Shown piece after piece: positions 1 through 5,674 of a stretch of DNA of 7,142 nt; positions within the stretch are counted from its first letter, which is position 1, and each line of letters begins with the position of its first letter. Both the position numbers and the translations under genes were made by a program. The notes below the pieces were generated by a model. That model did not search any database. It saw nothing but the letters and a program-made list of their open reading frames with translations, and was not told where the DNA came from. The DNA is taken from the NCBI GenBank assembly GCA_903898215.1, contig CAIUEQ010000015.1, positions 1 to 7,142 on the forward strand. The letters are read 5' to 3'. This DNA is from an uncultured Bacteroidota bacterium (GTDB lineage: Bacteria > Bacteroidota > Bacteroidia > UKL13-3).

Positions 1-2
1 AT

Positions 3-143
3 GAAATTGGTGCATTCGAATCAGGTGTGGCAGCAAAGTTTTTGAATACGGTTCCTTCTGTAATTTTTGGAGGCAGCATGACTTTGTTGATTGTTGCTTA
101 CTCATCCATTAAAGCTAAAGCGCTAAAGAAATTTAAATATTGA
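3..143 (+). CDS. MFS transporter, C-terminal end only (EntS-like)
   Basis: Partial gene entering from the left edge. The open frame runs from position 3 to a TGA at 141-143 and gives 46 residues with no start in the window. The fragment contains GAFESGVAAKFLNTVPSVIF followed by GGSMTLLIVAYSSIKAKALK. I recognise this as the last periplasmic/loop stretch and final membrane helix of major facilitator exporters of the EntS/MFS_3 type, where a GAFESG..A...G..PSV..GG block precedes the last helix. The lysine-rich end (KAKALKKFKY) fits a cytoplasmic C-terminus. Family knowledge suggests proton-driven export of a small molecule, but the substrate cannot be read from this piece. The stop lies only 2 bp from the stop of the convergent gene at 146, so the two transcripts must overlap at their 3' ends. 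The identification rests on a short segment. Confidence 0.7.
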   Translation, partial: EIGAFESGVAAKFLNTVPSVIFGGSMTLLIVAYSSIKAKALKKFKY

Positions 144-145
144 TT

Positions 146-1021
146 TTATTCCATTTTAAAATCCTTCAACATACCTGATTGTTTTTCCCAAATACCATTT
201 TTAAAAATAAGGAAATCATACGACCCATCAGGAAGATATGTTTCAGGATGTCCGTAATCCTGAACGCGTGTTGGAGAAACATTTTCGTATACCAGAATTT
301 TTTTCTTAGCCTCATATCTTAAAAGCATTGTAGCCGAATTGCTAAATTCGAAAACCAAACGTTTTAGTTTTTTCTTCTTTTTTAAATCAAAAATTTGTGC
401 TCCGAAAAAGGGTTTGTTATTTTCAAAATATAATACATCAACAATTTTTTTATTGGTCATTTTATTATTGCCGTTCCAGCCTAAAAGGGTATAGTAATTT
501 ACTTTTTTATAGGTATTTAAAACAATCTTATAATATGTTGCACCATACCAAAATTCATTATCAACAGTAGTGTCAAGCGGGTTTTTTATTTTTGTCGAGC
601 GATCAATTAGTGGATATAATGAACGTAAATTAGATGTATCTTTTATTTTTTTTATCATATCCGGATTCATTTGTATCACTCCGTAATAATGAAATTTCTC
701 TTCCTTTGTAACCAGATTCCAAGTGATAATTCTGAACATATTATCAGGAGCATAATTGATAGAAACACATTTCAGTGAATCGAAATTATATTGATATGAA
801 CCACTGGTTTTAAGTGCACGACTCATTGTACGAATAAACATATATGCACTCGTAAAACGGTCGTTTTCCTGTTCAGCTCTGATCATTTGTTCGCCAAGTC
901 CTGTAAGTCGTATTTCAGCATCATGTAAAGTATCCAACGATAATGAATCAACTTGTTGAGCAGAAGCAAAGCGAATGACTGCGGAAAATAAAACGAAAGC
1001 TAAAAATATTTTTTTCATCAT
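146..1021 (-). CDS. Secreted Bacteroidota protein of unknown function
   Basis: I do not recognise a named family, but the pattern resembles a widespread uncharacterised secreted protein of Bacteroidota. The start at 1021 (or the next ATG at 1018) gives about 291 residues beginning MMKKIFLAFVLFSAVIRFAS, a good signal peptide with probable cleavage after ASA, before QQVDSL. A longer frame opens with a GTG at 1066, but that codon lies inside the inverted repeat at 1053-1115 and would bury the signal peptide, so I reject it. The mature part has an acidic, helix-like N-terminal third. It is followed by alternating aromatic and polar segments that look like beta structure: FRIITWNLV, EKFHYYGVIQ, NYYTLLGWNGN, KKIVDVLYFENN, FFGAQIF. 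The C-terminus is SYDFLIFKNGIWEKQ. There are no obvious catalytic motifs, no Cys pairs and no C-terminal sorting domain. It probably has its own promoter, because the thiolase terminator lies just upstream. I found no clear TAnnTTTG box, and there is no room for a separate terminator before the neighbouring stop. Confidence 0.8.
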   Translation of the reverse strand: MMKKIFLAFVLFSAVIRFASAQQVDSLSLDTLHDAEIRLTGLGEQMIRAEQENDRFTSAYMFIRTMSRALKTSGSYQYNFDSLKCVSINYAPDNMFRIITWNLVTKEEKFHYYGVIQMNPDMIKKIKDTSNLRSLYPLIDRSTKIKNPLDTTVDNEFWYGATYYKIVLNTYKKVNYYTLLGWNGNNKMTNKKIVDVLYFENNKPFFGAQIFDLKKKKKLKRLVFEFSNSATMLLRYEAKKKILVYENVSPTRVQDYGHPETYLPDGSYDFLIFKNGIWEKQSGMLKDFKME

Positions 1022-1052
1022 TTGAGATATATAAAAGGTGTAATTTTTTATC

Positions 1053-1115
1053 GCCACAGATTTCACAGATTAATTATTGAAAAGAAATTTTAAAAAAATC
1101 TTTGCAATCTGTGGC
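1053..1115. repeat. 19-bp imperfect inverted repeat, dispersed-repeat type
   Basis: The left arm is 1053-1071 (gccacagatttcacagatt) and the right arm is 1097-1115 (aatctttgcaatctgtggc). The reverse complement of the left arm matches the right arm at 17 of 19 positions, and the outer 10 bp are perfect. The 25-bp spacer is A/T-rich. Each arm is itself a tandem of CACAGATT-like units. From general knowledge, CCACAGATTnnCACAGATT-type palindromes recur between genes in many Bacteroidota and other environmental genomes. It lies in the leader of the secreted-protein gene, 31 bp before its start. It lacks a U-tract, so it is not a standard terminator. Confidence 0.75.
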
Positions 1116-1136
1116 TACATTTCAATTTGTCAAATC

Positions 1137-1177
1137 AAAAAAAAAACGACCCGACAAATGTAGCCGGATCGTTTTTT
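1137..1177 (-). terminator. Rho-independent terminator of the thiolase gene
   Basis: The arms are 1141-1153 (aaaaaacgacccg) and 1165-1177 (cggatcgtttttt). They pair at 12 of 13 positions around an 11-base loop at 1154-1164. Read on the minus strand, the G/C core is followed by an unbroken T run (1146 down to 1137). It lies 19 bp past the thiolase stop, as expected for its terminator. The A/T arms are symmetric, so it could also stop plus-strand transcription, although no gene approaches from that side. It should insulate the secreted-protein gene at 146-1021 from thiolase transcription. Confidence 0.85.
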
Positions 1178-1195
1178 AGTTGATAAAATATTTAT

Positions 1196-2374
1196 TTACA
1201 CTTTCTTGATAACGATAGCAGAAGCACCGCCACCGCCATTACAAATGCCGGTAACACCTATTTTGCCACCTTCGTTTTTTAAAACTGTAGTGAGTGTTGC
1301 AACAATTCTTGAACCGCTTGAACCTAGTGGATGACCTAATGCCACAGCACCACCATAAACGTTTACTTTCTTAGGATCGAGTTTTAAAATTTCAATATTT
1401 ACTAAACCTACAACCGAAAAGGCTTCATTCAATTCAAAGAAATCAACATCATTTATTTCAACGCCTGCCATTTTTAAAGCTTTATTGATAGCAATTGCAG
1501 GAGTAGTAGTAAACCATTCAGGAGCTTGAGCAGCATCAGCAAAACCAATGATTTGAGCCAATGGAGTTAAACCAAGTTCTTTCACTTTGTCACCACTCAT
1601 TAAAACCAAAGCACTAGCTCCATCATTTAATTTTGATGCGTTTGCAGCTGTAATCGTTCCGTCTTTTTCGAAAGCAGATTTTAATGTTTTAATTTTATCG
1701 AAGTTAACTTTTGTGTATTCTTCGTCTTTCGAAACAATGATTGGATCTTTGCCACGAACAAAAACTTCAACAGGAGTAATCTCATCAGCGAATGCGTTTT
1801 TCTCATATGCTTTTGCGGCACGTGTATATGACTCAATAGCAAAATTGTCTTGATCTTCACGAGTGATTTTGTATTCACGAGCACAGATTTCACCGGCATT
1901 TCCCATATGAAAATCTTTGTACACATCCCACAAACCATCTTTCACAACACCGTCAATAACTTGTCCATGTCCCAAACGATAGCCATTGCGGGCTTTATCT
2001 AAATAGTAAGGAACATTGCTCATACTTTCCATTCCACCTGCAACAACTACATCGTTTATTCCAAGCATAATACTTTCGGCACCAAGCATAATAGCTTTTG
2101 AACCTGAAGCACAAACTTTGTTAATGGTAGTTGAAGGCACAGTATTAGGAATTCCGGCACCAAGCATTGCTTGTGTTACAGGTGCTTGTCCGAGTCCTGC
2201 TTGAAGAACATTTCCCATGAAAACTTCATCTACAATTTCGGGTTTGATATTGGCTTTTTGTAATGCTGATTTTATAGCGATAGATCCTAATTGGGTAGCA
2301 CTTAATGACGATAAAGAACCGCCAAAAGCTCCGATAGGAGTGCGTGCAACAGAAACGATAAAAACTTCTTTCAT
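1196..2374 (-). CDS. Acetyl-CoA C-acetyltransferase (thiolase II)
   Basis: Condenses two acetyl-CoA to acetoacetyl-CoA, or the reverse, in the cytoplasm (EC 2.3.1.9 type; AtoB/PhaA-like). The 392 residues are the usual full length. Expected motifs are present: VSVARTPIGAFGG at residues 8-20, acyl-accepting nucleophile Cys88 in INKVCASGSKA, the HMGNAGE loop at 156-162, the NEAF motif with Asn316, His348 in GGAVALGHPLG, and the proton-shuttling Cys378 in GICNGGGGAS. The 88/316/348/378 spacing matches biosynthetic tetrameric thiolases closely. The ATG at 2374 puts the family-typical MKEVFIVSVARTP at the N-terminus. The gene stands alone: no hydroxyacyl-CoA dehydrogenase, CoA transferase or PHA synthase lies beside it, so its pathway (acetoacetate/butanoate metabolism, fatty-acid degradation end step or other) is not shown. 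It has its own promoter upstream and a strong terminator downstream. The family call is very secure. Substrate chain length is inferred from similarity to short-chain thiolases. Confidence 0.95.
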   Translation of the reverse strand: MKEVFIVSVARTPIGAFGGSLSSLSATQLGSIAIKSALQKANIKPEIVDEVFMGNVLQAGLGQAPVTQAMLGAGIPNTVPSTTINKVCASGSKAIMLGAESIMLGINDVVVAGGMESMSNVPYYLDKARNGYRLGHGQVIDGVVKDGLWDVYKDFHMGNAGEICAREYKITREDQDNFAIESYTRAAKAYEKNAFADEITPVEVFVRGKDPIIVSKDEEYTKVNFDKIKTLKSAFEKDGTITAANASKLNDGASALVLMSGDKVKELGLTPLAQIIGFADAAQAPEWFTTTPAIAINKALKMAGVEINDVDFFELNEAFSVVGLVNIEILKLDPKKVNVYGGAVALGHPLGSSGSRIVATLTTVLKNEGGKIGVTGICNGGGGASAIVIKKV

Positions 2375-2489
2375 ATTTATGATTTTTTAAATTTTGACGA
2401 GCAAATGTAACGATTTTGATATATGCTTGTACAAAATTTTACAATCTGTTTTTATGATTTTTGTTATAAATTAAATTGAACAAAATAAC
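2375..2489. promoter_or_regulatory. Divergent intergenic region, thiolase / MBOAT operon
   Basis: These 115 bp separate two divergently transcribed genes and must hold both promoters. The thiolase side has the motif at 2402-2435. On the MBOAT side the sequence is very A/T-rich, and I could not find an exact TAnnTTTG box at a sensible distance from the ATG at 2490. The bases just before that ATG (ttgaacaaaataac) contain no Shine-Dalgarno sequence. I see no strong operator-like palindrome. Confidence 0.5.
2402..2435 (-). promoter_or_regulatory. Bacteroidota-type promoter for the thiolase gene
   Basis: On the minus strand, TACATTTG (2409 down to 2402) is an exact match to the TAnnTTTG -7 box of the Bacteroidota primary sigma factor. 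TTTG (2435 down to 2432) fits the -33 box. The 22-bp spacer is at the long end of the usual range. Transcription would begin around 2395, leaving a leader of about 20 A/T-rich bases with no Shine-Dalgarno sequence before the ATG at 2374. This is a motif match only. Confidence 0.6.
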
Positions 2490-3935
2490 ATGCTTTTTAA
2501 TTCAATAAATTATGCTGTTTTCTTACCGATTGTATTTATAGCATATTGGTTTATCACGCATAAAAACCTTAAAGTTCAAAACTTTTTGTTATTGTTATCA
2601 AGCTGTTTTTTTTATGGTTTTTGGGATTATCGGTTTTTGTTTGTACTGATGGTCTCCATTTTTTTAGATTTTTTTACTGCAATAAAAATGCATGAATCAA
2701 AAAATCTATTTAATAGGAAAATGTGGCTATTGCTAAGCATTTCAGTGAATGTAGGTTTTCTTTTCTTCTTTAAATATTACAATTTTTTTATCGAACAATT
2801 TGCTCAATTGATTTCAGAATTTGGGATGAAACCCAATTACTATTCTTTAAAAATCATTTTGCCGGTAGGTATTTCGTTTTACACTTTTCACGGTTTATCA
2901 TACATTATTGATGTTTATAAATGCAAAGCCCAACCTACTAAAGATTTTATTGCGTATGCTGTTTTTGTAAGCTTTTTCCCTTTGCTGGTTGCAGGTCCGA
3001 TTGAAAGGGCAGGACATTTACTGCCTCAGATTTTAAAAAAGAGAACTTTTGATTTTGGTTTTGCCGTTGATGGTTTAAAACAAATTTTATGGGGGCTGTT
3101 TAAAAAACTTGTGATTGCTGATAACTGTGCCGAATATGCCAATCAGATTTTTAATAATCAATCAACTTATTCAGGAAGTACTTTGGTGCTTGGTGCTTTG
3201 TTATTTTCATTTCAAATTTATTGTGATTTTTCGGGTTACTCTGATATTGCAATTGGTTCAGCAAAACTTTTTGGAATAGATTTACTTCGCAATTTTGCTT
3301 TCCCATATTTCTCAAGAGATATTGCTGAATTTTGGAGAAGATGGCATATTTCACTCTCATCGTGGTTTAAGGATTATATTTACATTCCTTTAGGTGGCAG
3401 TAATGGAAGTAAGTTTACAAAGATTAGAAATGTTTTTATTATCTTTCTTTTGAGTGGGTTTTGGCATGGTGCAAACTGGACTTTTATTGTTTGGGGAGCA
3501 TTAAACGCAACCTTCTTTTTACCGTTGCTGTTATTAAATAGAAATAGAAAAAACATTGAAATTGTGGCTGTCGGAAAATTGTTTCCATCATTTAAGGATG
3601 CAATAAAAATAATCCTCACGTTTTCTTTAACAACTTTTGCTTGGATATTTTTCAGGTCAGAAAGTATGACAAATGCTTTTAATTTTATTGATAGAATATT
3701 TACCGTTAACTTTTTTTATTTACCTGAAGTTTCTAAAAAAGTTATCCCGCTTTTGCTATTAATGATTTTCTTTATAGCTATCGAATGGCTTGGAAGAGAA
3801 AGGCAATACGCCATTTCACATATCGCGTTTAGAAAACATTATTTAGTAAGGTGGTCATTTTTTTCGTTTATTATTTTTTTAATTGGCGTGTTTATGCAAA
3901 CAACAGAAACGCCTTTTATATATTTTCAATTTTAG
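2490..3935 (+). CDS. MBOAT family membrane O-acyltransferase (AlgI/DltB-like)
   Basis: Polytopic inner-membrane acyltransferase. Family members move an acyl group (often acetyl, or D-alanyl in DltB) from a cytoplasmic donor to a carrier or glycan on the outer face. The 481 residues match the AlgI-type length. Signatures in order: an LFNS...FLPIVFIAYW N-terminal helix, LPVGISFYTFHGLSYIIDVY (124-143), FPLLVAGPIER (163-173), YCDFSGYSDIAIG (244-256), and the core motif FWRRWHISLSSWFKDYIYIPLGGS (281-304) with conserved His286. Next comes GFWHGANWTFIVWG (323-336) with His326, the residue equivalent to the catalytic histidine of the family. Multiple hydrophobic helices fill the rest. The GTG start of the SGNH gene follows 6 bp after the stop, so the two are almost certainly co-transcribed. 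That pairing fits surface or exopolysaccharide O-acylation. Lipid-directed or protein-directed acylation is not excluded, since no glycan-synthesis gene lies in view. Confidence 0.92.
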   Translation: MLFNSINYAVFLPIVFIAYWFITHKNLKVQNFLLLLSSCFFYGFWDYRFLFVLMVSIFLDFFTAIKMHESKNLFNRKMWLLLSISVNVGFLFFFKYYNFFIEQFAQLISEFGMKPNYYSLKIILPVGISFYTFHGLSYIIDVYKCKAQPTKDFIAYAVFVSFFPLLVAGPIERAGHLLPQILKKRTFDFGFAVDGLKQILWGLFKKLVIADNCAEYANQIFNNQSTYSGSTLVLGALLFSFQIYCDFSGYSDIAIGSAKLFGIDLLRNFAFPYFSRDIAEFWRRWHISLSSWFKDYIYIPLGGSNGSKFTKIRNVFIIFLLSGFWHGANWTFIVWGALNATFFLPLLLLNRNRKNIEIVAVGKLFPSFKDAIKIILTFSLTTFAWIFFRSESMTNAFNFIDRIFTVNFFYLPEVSKKVIPLLLLMIFFIAIEWLGRERQYAISHIAFRKHYLVRWSFFSFIIFLIGVFMQTTETPFIYFQF

Positions 3936-3941
3936 TTTTCA

Positions 3942-4886
3942 GTGAAGAAGTTTTTAAAATTTGTCATTATTTTTATTTCATTTTCTACTTTGTTTTACTT
4001 GGTAGCATTGATTCTTTGCGCCCTCGTATTGCCCTCAGGTTTAACTAAAAATATTCAATATCATATTGGTGGAACCGGACAGATGAATTCTAGAATTAAA
4101 GATATTCAAAATTTCAAAAATTGTGACATTGTGTTTTTAGGTTCATCTCATGCCTATCGTAGTTTTGATACCAGAATATTTAGCCAACAACATATTAAAA
4201 GTTTTAACCTAGGGTCAAGTTCTCAAACTCCAATTCAAACCGAAATGTTGTTAGATAAATACCTCGATTATTTAAATCCAAAAACAATTGTTTACGAAGT
4301 ATATCCGTTAACTTTTACTGAAGATGGTGTTGAATCAGCTTTGGATTTAATTGCAAATGATCATATCGATTTGAATACATTTAATATGGTTTTGAATTTG
4401 AATCACACCAAAGTTTACAACACTTTTTTATATGGTTATTTCAGACAGTTTTTTTCGTTAAATGATGTTTTTTCTGAACCCCGAAATATCAATGATGATA
4501 CTTATATTGACGGTGGTTTTGTGGAGAGGAAATTAACTTATTACAATCACGATTCAGTTTATAAATCGAAGATGCTTGAACTTAATAAAAATCAAAAGCA
4601 ATCTTTTGAAAGAACAATTTTGAAACTAAAACAACGAGGTGTAAAAATCATTCTTGTTCAAGCTCCTGTTACTCATAATTTGTACAATTCTGTTTTAAAT
4701 AATTCGGTAATCGACAGTTATTACATTTCAAAAACGCCTAATTATTTTAACTTTAATAATGTGATAAATTTAAACGACCACCAACATTTTTTCGATGCAG
4801 ATCATCTTAATCAAAATGGAGTTCAGTTTTTTAATACATCTTTGATAAATCTTTTAAAACAAAAAGAATTAATATTCACAAAATGA
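3942..4886 (+). CDS. Membrane-anchored SGNH-hydrolase-like protein, MBOAT partner
   Basis: Likely the periplasmic esterase or acyltransferase partner of the MBOAT protein, in the manner of AlgJ/AlgX or DltD. The 314 residues start with a lysine-rich tip and one hydrophobic helix (about residues 6-30), giving an N-in anchor with the rest in the periplasm. The block I nucleophile region is VFLGSSHAYRSFDT (64-77), with Ser69 in the place of the GDS serine. A block II-like glycine follows in FNLGSSSQTP (88-97). The catalytic dyad motif is FFDADHLNQNG (283-293), with Asp285 and His288 in DxxH spacing. The start is a GTG 6 bp after the MBOAT TAG. The next in-frame ATG is at residue 48 and would remove the membrane anchor, so GTG is preferred. 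The stop TGA overlaps the next ATG. Overall similarity to any named family is weak, so the SGNH call rests on these blocks and on context. The direction of the reaction (transfer or removal) is unknown. Confidence 0.75.
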   Translation: MKKFLKFVIIFISFSTLFYLVALILCALVLPSGLTKNIQYHIGGTGQMNSRIKDIQNFKNCDIVFLGSSHAYRSFDTRIFSQQHIKSFNLGSSSQTPIQTEMLLDKYLDYLNPKTIVYEVYPLTFTEDGVESALDLIANDHIDLNTFNMVLNLNHTKVYNTFLYGYFRQFFSLNDVFSEPRNINDDTYIDGGFVERKLTYYNHDSVYKSKMLELNKNQKQSFERTILKLKQRGVKIILVQAPVTHNLYNSVLNNSVIDSYYISKTPNYFNFNNVINLNDHQHFFDADHLNQNGVQFFNTSLINLLKQKELIFTK

Positions 4887-5632
4887 TAGAGCGAGCTTTT
4901 GTATATGGAGATCTTTTATTTGAAACCATTCGTGTTAAAGATGGCCTTATTTGCTTTGCCGACAAGCATTTTAATAGATTGCTTGAAAGTGCGAAAGTGT
5001 TGAAATTTGAATCTGATGTACTAACTTATGATATTTTTATTCAGGCTATAACTGGAAAACTTGCAGATAAAAAAGATGCCCGTGTTCGTTTTGTTTTATA
5101 CCGAAAGAGTGATGGTTTTTACACACCTGTTTCAAATACTATAAAATGGGAAATTGAAATATTTCCTTTTGTAGAAAGCGGAAAAGTTTGTGAAAGGTTA
5201 GGCGTTTTTACTGAGTATAAAAAAAGTTGTCAGCAACTTTCTAACTTAAAATCAGGAAACGCACTTATTTATGTTTTGGCAGGATTATATGCAAAGCAAA
5301 TTAATGTTGACGACTGTTTAATCCTTAACGAACATGGTAGAATTTCAGAAACCATCAGTTCCAATATTTTTATATTAAAGGACGGAGTGCTTATTACACC
5401 ACCACTTTCAGAAGGCGGTGTAGATGGTGTGATGAGAAAAGTTTTGTTAGAGAAAGCAAAACAGCATGGACTTGAAATTGGAGAAAAACCTATTGAACAA
5501 CATGATGTGATGAATGCAGATGAGGTGTTTTTGACCAATGCAATCAATGGTATTGTTTCAGTAAATTCTTTTCAATCAAAAATATTTTCAACAAATTTTA
5601 CAACCAATTTAAAATCAACTTTCGACTTCTGA
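4883..5632 (+). CDS. Class IV PLP aminotransferase (aminodeoxychorismate lyase-like)
   Basis: A fold-type IV pyridoxal-phosphate enzyme of the cytoplasm. The superfamily covers 4-amino-4-deoxychorismate lyase (PabC, folate), branched-chain aminotransferase and D-alanine aminotransferase. Visible motifs are RAFVYGDLLFETIRV (4-18), Lys123 in LSNLKSGNALIYVLA as the probable Schiff-base lysine, Glu156 in GRISETISSNIF (152-163), the phosphate-binding turn GVDGVMRKVLLE (179-190), and ADEVFLTNAINGI (212-224). At 249 residues it is somewhat short. The protein begins almost at the RA.xYGD motif and lacks the first beta strand usually seen before it. No upstream in-frame start exists before a stop at 4832-4834, so the short N-terminus is real in this sequence. 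ATGA overlap with the SGNH stop indicates translational coupling. PabC-like is my best guess from the overall pattern, but no sequence feature settles the substrate, and a D-amino-acid role next to an MBOAT/SGNH pair remains possible. Confidence 0.82.
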   Translation: MIERAFVYGDLLFETIRVKDGLICFADKHFNRLLESAKVLKFESDVLTYDIFIQAITGKLADKKDARVRFVLYRKSDGFYTPVSNTIKWEIEIFPFVESGKVCERLGVFTEYKKSCQQLSNLKSGNALIYVLAGLYAKQINVDDCLILNEHGRISETISSNIFILKDGVLITPPLSEGGVDGVMRKVLLEKAKQHGLEIGEKPIEQHDVMNADEVFLTNAINGIVSVNSFQSKIFSTNFTTNLKSTFDF

Positions 5633-5641
5633 TTTTCATCT

Positions 5642-5649
5642 TATCTTCG
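5642..5649 (+). promoter_or_regulatory. Possible -7 box for the S46 peptidase gene
   Basis: TATCTTCG in the 42-bp gap before the peptidase ATG differs from the TAnnTTTG box at one position. Its distance to the start would give a leader of roughly 20 bases. No good TTTG -33 box stands upstream; only TTTC at 5620-5623 is near. There is no terminator between the aminotransferase and the peptidase, so read-through from the MBOAT operon is equally possible. Confidence 0.3.
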
Positions 5650-5674
5650 AAAAATTATTTAATAAATATATACA

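Noticed and set aside
1022..1066. N-terminal extension of the secreted protein from a GTG at 1066
   Set aside because: The GTG lies inside the inverted repeat, and the extension would put 15 polar residues before an otherwise perfect signal peptide beginning at 1021 or 1018.
1587..1938. Overlapping open frames on both strands inside the thiolase gene (1587-1853 plus, 1681-1938 minus)
   Set aside because: They lie wholly within a gene with all its catalytic motifs, and their translations are low-complexity and match no family I know.
2016..2204. Plus-strand open frame antisense to the thiolase N-terminal half
   Set aside because: It is a shadow of a conserved coding region, with no supporting start context.
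2441..2460. Possible half copy of the CACAGATT repeat (acaatctg) in the divergent promoter region
   Set aside because: Only a few bases match and there is no partner arm, so it is consistent with chance in A/T-rich DNA.
2603..2610. Run of eight T within the MBOAT gene as a phase-variation tract
   Set aside because: Similar T runs are common throughout this A/T-rich window, the frame is intact, and such a short A/T run is weak evidence of programmed slippage.
3151..3619. Minus-strand open frames inside the MBOAT gene (3151-3360 and 3380-3619)
   Set aside because: They are antisense to the most conserved MBOAT motifs, and their composition reflects the A/T bias of the opposite strand.
3851..4048. 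Hydrophobic 65-residue plus-strand frame bridging the MBOAT and SGNH genes
   Set aside because: It overlaps the ends of two well-supported genes in another frame. The hydrophobicity comes from T-rich sequence, as expected for shifted membrane-protein code.
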